Shown one piece after another: positions 61,178 through 64,000 of a stretch of DNA of 64,000 nt. Each line of letters begins with the position of its first letter. Positions within the stretch are counted from its first letter, which is position 1. This DNA is from Sipunculus nudus (lineage: Eukaryota > Annelida > Sipuncula > Golfingiida > Sipunculidae): assembly GCA_026874595.1 (NCBI GenBank), contig CM049312.1, positions 26,467,956 through 26,531,955 of the forward strand, given 5' to 3'. The notes under the pieces were generated by a model. The model saw nothing but the letters and a program-made list of their open reading frames with translations, made no database searches and had not been told where the DNA came from. The position numbers were made by a program, and so were the translations under genes.

Positions 61178-63459
61178 ATATTTTACATATATATGAGAGA
61201 GAGAGAGACAAAATGAGCCATCGAGAGACACACAGACAGACATTTATGTATATGATGTACATCAACATCGACGGGAGACCATTAAATATATTCAATAGTT
61301 AAAAGATAAATCAATAATGTGTCTTGAATATTAATAATCTGTTGCAATATTCTTTGAAATACGAACAAATTAATCTTGATAAACAAAGTCTTAATTATAA
61401 TAACAGATTACGAAGGCGAGTGAATCTAGTGCATTTTAATATGTTTCTCTACAAAATCGGGCCTCCTATGCTGAATATGCATCGATTCAGGCGGGGACCA
61501 ACAGTAGGCGGTGCTATAAACATATACAAATGATGAGTACATCAGATTTCGCCCCCGCGCCCGTCTCTGTGAGTGTGCATTCAATTCATGTTAATAAGAG
61601 TGCAGAAAGTCATAAAAATACTACGCCGGTGACATGCAGAGGCAGGGAACATCAGTGCAATCCGGATGTATTGCTTCGGGGCTGGTTCAGCAGCGGTTTT
61701 GCAGGGGGTGGATGCGAACTGAAGATAACAATGCCTCTAATTGTGGTGTGGCTGTTATCTGTTGTCGCTTTGTGTGAGACGGTTTTATAATTTCCTCTCT
61801 GGCGTTAAATTGCATCTCCACATGGGTACAATGTGTGACCCCAGTTGATACACTCAGCAGCTGTTTCTAAGGCGGCCTCCCTGGTTCTATGACCGCGGTT
61901 TTATTCACTTATATAGAGCCCCCTGAAGAGGTAATAACCCCACCATGGTCAAGGCTGTATCCGTACTAAGTATTTGCATCTAAATCGAGTTATACCGAAC
62001 CGGTTTTATTTAGGCTGGAAGCAATCCTCTTTGCGTCCGCACGGTAGTTTGTCTTACAACCTAAACAGGTTTATGCATTAAAATTTAGCTTGCTGTTCGC
62101 ACGTGGTTGTTAATGAAGTTGTCTGTGCTGCTAAAAATGCTAAAGAAATGATCAAATGACAGCAAAACTAGCCTCACGCAGATTCGAAATAGATTGGCCT
62201 GTGATAAGATTTACAGTAAGTCGGACTACTGTAAACTGGACTGCTGAAGATCACCTTTCACGCGGATTACAGTAGACATGCAGAAGTGATGCTGATTAAA
62301 AGGGCCAAATCACGTATAAAGCATGTTGAATTAAAATGGATAAAAGATGCTTCCCTTTAAAATAAATCGGTACCTGACATTGCCTTAAAACCGTTTGCCT
62401 ACTAATGTAAAAGAGTGTTAAAAACAGTGGACCCGGCGCGATCACAGGTGTCAACATAAACAAAGCGTGTGGGGCTGTGTGCATCGCAGAGCCATAACAC
62501 GTGTCAATCAGGAGTTGCCCTGACTGATTAGGGCCAAAAAAATCTAATACATGTTCCCATCTGAAGAAATATCGCGTTTTGCGGCTCACAGTCGGACCTC
62601 CAGTCACGCGGCCTTGTTATGGTAAACATACACAAGTGGACTGTGTTTACCAACACGCAGAGCCATAACAAGGTGTTAAACAGCCGAGGTACTGAGGCTG
62701 TGGATGGTTTTGCTGGGGATACTTATAAAGCAAATTTGAACTGATAGTGTGAAAGAAAAGGAATAATATAGCTCCTGATTATTCATTTCTTTTAATGGTT
62801 TAGTGCAGACAGAGTAATCCGATTAATGATCCGAATTATTTGCTAGTGCGGATACTACCTAACAATTCTAAACATAGCATAAAATAATTTCCAGACAGGT
62901 CATATGCCCAAGGATTCAGCTTGCTATATAGTGAGCGCACGTGATCATTTATAGATGTTTCCTCTAGAACTGAATAAGGATATAGGACCTACCATTTCTC
63001 ATATTGGCAAATAATCATATTTTTAAATATATAAAAATCTTGAATGATGTGGGATTTCTCTGAATCTAACCTTAAGATTAGTGACTATGCTTAGGGTATC
63101 TAATCAGAATATCAGCAAAGGTTACAGGGAAAGTCTGAATTAAAGGGATATTTTTTGTCAATGCGTATATTACATCTGATTGTCAATACAAAGAGAGCCT
63201 TTGTGGAGATAATGATGATACTGGCGGTGAATATATATACATTTTTGCAGGATAAATTCATGGAACAAATATTTGAGTAAAAACCATAATTTTGAAACAT
63301 ATCATACTTACCGGATTCGCAATTTTTTCCGTAATGGTATTTTCCACAGTAACAGAAGTAGCCGGCTTTGGTGTACCTCGTCTCGTAACATCGGCCACCG
63401 TTCAGACATGGCCTTGAGTAACACGCCAATCTGCGAGGCTTAGCGGCATGGATCTCCAC
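51914..63459 (-). CDS. Gene C: six EGF-like domains and cysteine-rich region (5' partial)
   Basis: Twelve minus-strand exons: 63459-63312, 61096-60974, 59126-59004, 58491-58363, 57588-57451, 56895-56782, 56261-56186, 55657-55482, 53617-53506, 53111-52972, 52587-52524, 52124-51964. All junctions are in phase (501 codons plus one base). Six EGF-like modules, one per exon, are followed by the six cysteine-rich exons seen in A and B. The first exon begins in phase 0 with no signal peptide, so at least one upstream exon is outside or unseen. After exon 12 there is no [10 protein letters not shown] tail in sight. Reading through the donor adds 16 residues to TGA at 51914, otherwise a last exon is missing. 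It is probably secreted like its paralogues. Confidence 0.78.
51964..52124 (-). CDS. Gene C exon 12 (cysteine-rich)
   Basis: 161 nt, phase 2 in and phase 1 out. The acceptor is TTTTTGTAG and the donor-like GTGAGT. It encodes WLIDIDNRRECFLGALSGD, then ECMKYEKSV and YGQFCHDVKQ. Three cysteines at the positions of A and B exon 8. Confidence 0.83.
52524..52587 (-). CDS. Gene C exon 11 (cysteine-rich)
   Basis: 64 nt. The acceptor is TTTTGACAG and the donor GTAGAA. It encodes DCPSLTPQVCNRFYEGDNAM followed by Cys-Arg. Same length, phase and cysteines as A and B exon 7. Confidence 0.83.
52972..53111 (-). CDS. Gene C exon 10 (cysteine-rich)
   Basis: 140 nt. The acceptor is TGTTTACAG and the donor GTGAGA. 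It encodes HILQDSLHCLSDWKNSY, then FTGCEAYDAIVRHLDHV and a final LLCS. Same length as A and B exon 6, with TGC aligned. Confidence 0.83.
53506..53617 (-). CDS. Gene C exon 9 (cysteine-rich)
   Basis: 112 nt. The acceptor is CCTTAACAG and the donor GTCAGT. It encodes SSPGTCSERAKACGVLFLR, then KVPCNETN. Three cysteines; PGTCS is shared with A and B exon 5. NET is a possible N-glycosylation site. Confidence 0.85.
54348..54388 (+). repeat. G-rich tract
   Basis: Several long G runs separated by TT or T over about 40 bp, in intron 8 of gene C. Four or more runs of at least three G allow a G-quadruplex on the + strand (the non-template strand is minus). Confidence 0.8.
55240..55301. repeat. TA microsatellite
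   Basis: TA run with one TTT interruption, in intron 8 of gene C. Confidence 0.95.
55482..55657 (-). CDS. Gene C exon 8 (cysteine-rich)
   Basis: 176 nt, phase 2 in and phase 1 out. The acceptor is ACTTTTTAG and the donor GTCAGC. It encodes HIYESGAGETEKCHNEM, then KSCDCRPPDVALLYRKP and WHCVYRLRRYI. Four cysteines including CxC match exon 4 of A and B, though it is three codons shorter. Confidence 0.83.
56186..56261 (-). CDS. Gene C exon 7 (start of cysteine-rich region)
   Basis: 76 nt, phase 1 in and phase 2 out. The acceptor is TTATGTCAG and the donor GTCAGT. It encodes KCQIDVRACDYPTLPDD, then TEFDKC. Three cysteines, aligned with exon 3 of A and B. An ATT microsatellite starts immediately next to the acceptor. 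Confidence 0.75.
56263..56440. repeat. ATT/AAT trinucleotide microsatellite
   Basis: About 170 bp of ATT/AAT triplets with a few interruptions, abutting the splice acceptor of gene C exon 7. Open frames across it (poly-Ile, poly-Asn) are artefacts. Confidence 0.95.
56782..56895 (-). CDS. Gene C exon 6 (EGF-like domain 6)
   Basis: 114 nt, phase 1 at both ends. The acceptor is TTTTTAAG and the donor GTCAGT. It encodes NGCATTVCENGGTCYAYRDE, then PYCTCPRNYTGDRCQN. Six cysteines; NYT is a possible N-glycosylation site. Confidence 0.83.
57451..57588 (-). CDS. Gene C exon 5 (EGF-like domain 5)
   Basis: 138 nt, phase 1 at both ends. The acceptor is TTTTACAG and the donor GTGAGT. It encodes DLCLLKPEVICKNGGTCYS, a Ser/Thr-rich loop, then YSCYCTNQYYGDRCQM. 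Six cysteines with a longer central loop than the other modules. Confidence 0.88.
57693..57780 (+). repeat. Dispersed repeat family, further copy
   Basis: CATTATTAGTCCTAGGTCAT and CCTGATATTTATTTATGACC match the family first seen at 3417. It lies in intron 4 of gene C. Confidence 0.5.
58363..58491 (-). CDS. Gene C exon 4 (EGF-like domain 4)
   Basis: 129 nt, phase 1 at both ends. The acceptor is TTGATTGTAG and the donor GTAAGG. It encodes DPCTITPPLCLNGGKCHTYL, then YTCTCPYEYRGDRCQF. Six cysteines. Confidence 0.9.
59004..59126 (-). CDS. Gene C exon 3 (EGF-like domain 3)
   Basis: 123 nt, phase 1 at both ends. The acceptor is TTTCCTTCAG and the donor GTGAGT. It encodes NPCVADRPCQNGGKCRVAKW, then FQCKCPVGFRGSRCEI. 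Six cysteines. Confidence 0.9.
59685..59830 (+). repeat. Interspersed repeat, partner at 34310-34450
   Basis: Second copy of the segment described at 34310. It is followed at about 60190-60240 by a second copy of the segment at 33500. Confidence 0.6.
60256..60341. mobile_element. 86-bp inverted-repeat element with 11-bp target duplication
   Basis: Ends AGACTGGTACCCTGC and, reverse complemented, AGACTGGAACCCCGC. It is flanked by ACACTGTATTT at 60245-60255 and again at 60342-60352, a perfect 11-bp direct repeat. An inner pair TGCTCTA/TAGAGCA is also inverted. It is non-coding. An older relative is at 88-170. The duplication length suggests a Mutator-like group, unproven. It lies in intron 2 of gene C. 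Confidence 0.72.
60974..61096 (-). CDS. Gene C exon 2 (EGF-like domain 2, atypical spacing)
   Basis: 123 nt, phase 1 at both ends. The acceptor is ATCATGTCAG and the donor GTAAGT. It encodes SPCYHKSPCKNGSRCKKIF, then YFCSSCPKNYVGRDCDK. Six cysteines, but the fourth and fifth are separated by two residues (CSSC) rather than the single residue usual in EGF modules. Confidence 0.86.
61147..61215. repeat. TA run followed by GA run
   Basis: TA microsatellite at about 61147-61175 and a short GAGAGA tract at 61195-61207, in intron 1 of gene C. Confidence 0.85.
61220..63310 (-). other. Gene C intron between EGF exons 1 and 2, upper part
   Basis: No exon was recognised. A short inverted pair (CCTTGTTATGG near 62611 and CCATAACAAGG near 62662, with GGTAAACA/TGTTTACC nested) is the only structure noticed. 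Confidence 0.5.
63312..63459 (-). CDS. Gene C first visible exon (EGF-like domain 1)
   Basis: 148 nt, entering in phase 0 and leaving in phase 1. The acceptor is TACTATTTCCAG and the donor GTAAGT. It encodes VEIHAAKPRRLACYSRP, then CLNGGRCYETRY, GYFCYCGKYHYGKNCES. Six cysteines. The phase 0 entry means that a preceding exon, presumably with the signal peptide, joins here. None was identified from 63460 to the window end. Confidence 0.88.
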
Positions 63460-64000
63460 CTGGAAATAGTAAAAAGATTTGTTATTGAAAATACTGAAGA
63501 TCAAGTTATTTGGCTTAATATTTATTTATTTTAAATAAACCATCATTGACACACTAACAAAAACAAAGAAAAAGAAATGTACAAAGCGATGATCCTTCAT
63601 CAAGCTCCTATGGCAACGGACAGACATAGCATATCTGTTGATGGTCTTTGACACAAGATGATAGGGTTGCATGCACTCAAATGTATCGTGGCCATGATGC
63701 AAATGATAGCCCATCAAGTACGCTCTGTAACGCAGCGATTTATCGAGAACATGCAACACCGTGGGCAATTCTCCCGCTTATTAAGGCATGCGGCTGTCTG
63801 GGAAATGTAATTCCCGGAAGTACAGAAAAATAAGTGTCAGGTTCAAATAAGACTATGGATGAGCTGATCAGTCAACCAATCAGAGATCGTGTTTCAATTT
63901 GTCCAACAAGTAGTGTCGCTGTCTCGTGACAAGAACCCAGCAAAACAAGTAAAACAAAGCTTAACAAAGGTATGGTGTAGCTACAGCGCTGTGTAAAGAG
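63460..64000. other. Upstream of the first visible gene C exon
   Basis: No signal-peptide exon, TATA box with the family spacing, or repeat could be supported. The 5' end of gene C probably lies beyond the window. Confidence 0.4.

Overview
The window looks like AT-rich, repeat-dense nuclear DNA from an invertebrate animal, probably a mollusc or another lophotrochozoan. Coding sequence occurs only as short exons with standard GT-AG introns. It is surrounded by TA microsatellites, minisatellites, tRNA-derived SINEs and small inverted-repeat elements. The taxon is inferred, since nothing here is diagnostic of a species. There is no prokaryotic gene structure, rRNA gene, CRISPR array or recognisable viral gene.

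All the supported genes lie on the minus strand and form one tandem family. Each encodes a secreted-type protein with N-terminal EGF-like modules followed by a cysteine-rich region that I do not recognise. From upstream to downstream on the minus strand they are: gene C (63459 to about 51914, six EGF exons plus six cysteine-rich exons, 5' end outside the window); a broken relic of a first exon (about 45990-46180); gene B (38412 to 25446, nine exons, 461 codons); and gene A (21883 to 6259, nine exons, 554 codons). I reconstructed the exons by hand from splice signals, reading phase and comparison between copies. The totals for A and B divide exactly by three, and five of the six cysteine-rich exons shared by all three genes have the same length in A, B and C (112, 140, 64 and 161 nt in all; 185 nt in A and B but 176 in C for the fourth exon).

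A and B end in an exon that encodes a minisatellite-derived tail of about 12 residues per unit ([12 protein letters not shown] type). The A array is several times longer than that of B. It contains an internal second copy of the start of its own exon and is cut by an in-frame TAA, beyond which the repeat frame stays open for about 230 more codons. No such tail was found for C. A and B have a TATA box at the same distance from the start codon, and a GTCTGA element just upstream of it that is also present at the relic.

The non-coding part holds a large CTCGAG-type minisatellite (7.8-9.4 kb, with an inverted smaller relative at 35.9 kb), a nearly perfect 1956-bp tandem duplication (40.1-44.0 kb), a roughly 270-bp tandem repeat (14.1-15.4 kb), families with a period of about 150 bp, two MITE copies with 5-bp target duplications, an 86-bp inverted-repeat element with an 11-bp duplication, and a 94-bp fold-back inserted in the A box of a SINE. 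The function of the gene family is unknown. Adhesive, extracellular-matrix or mineral-associated secretion is a guess from composition only.
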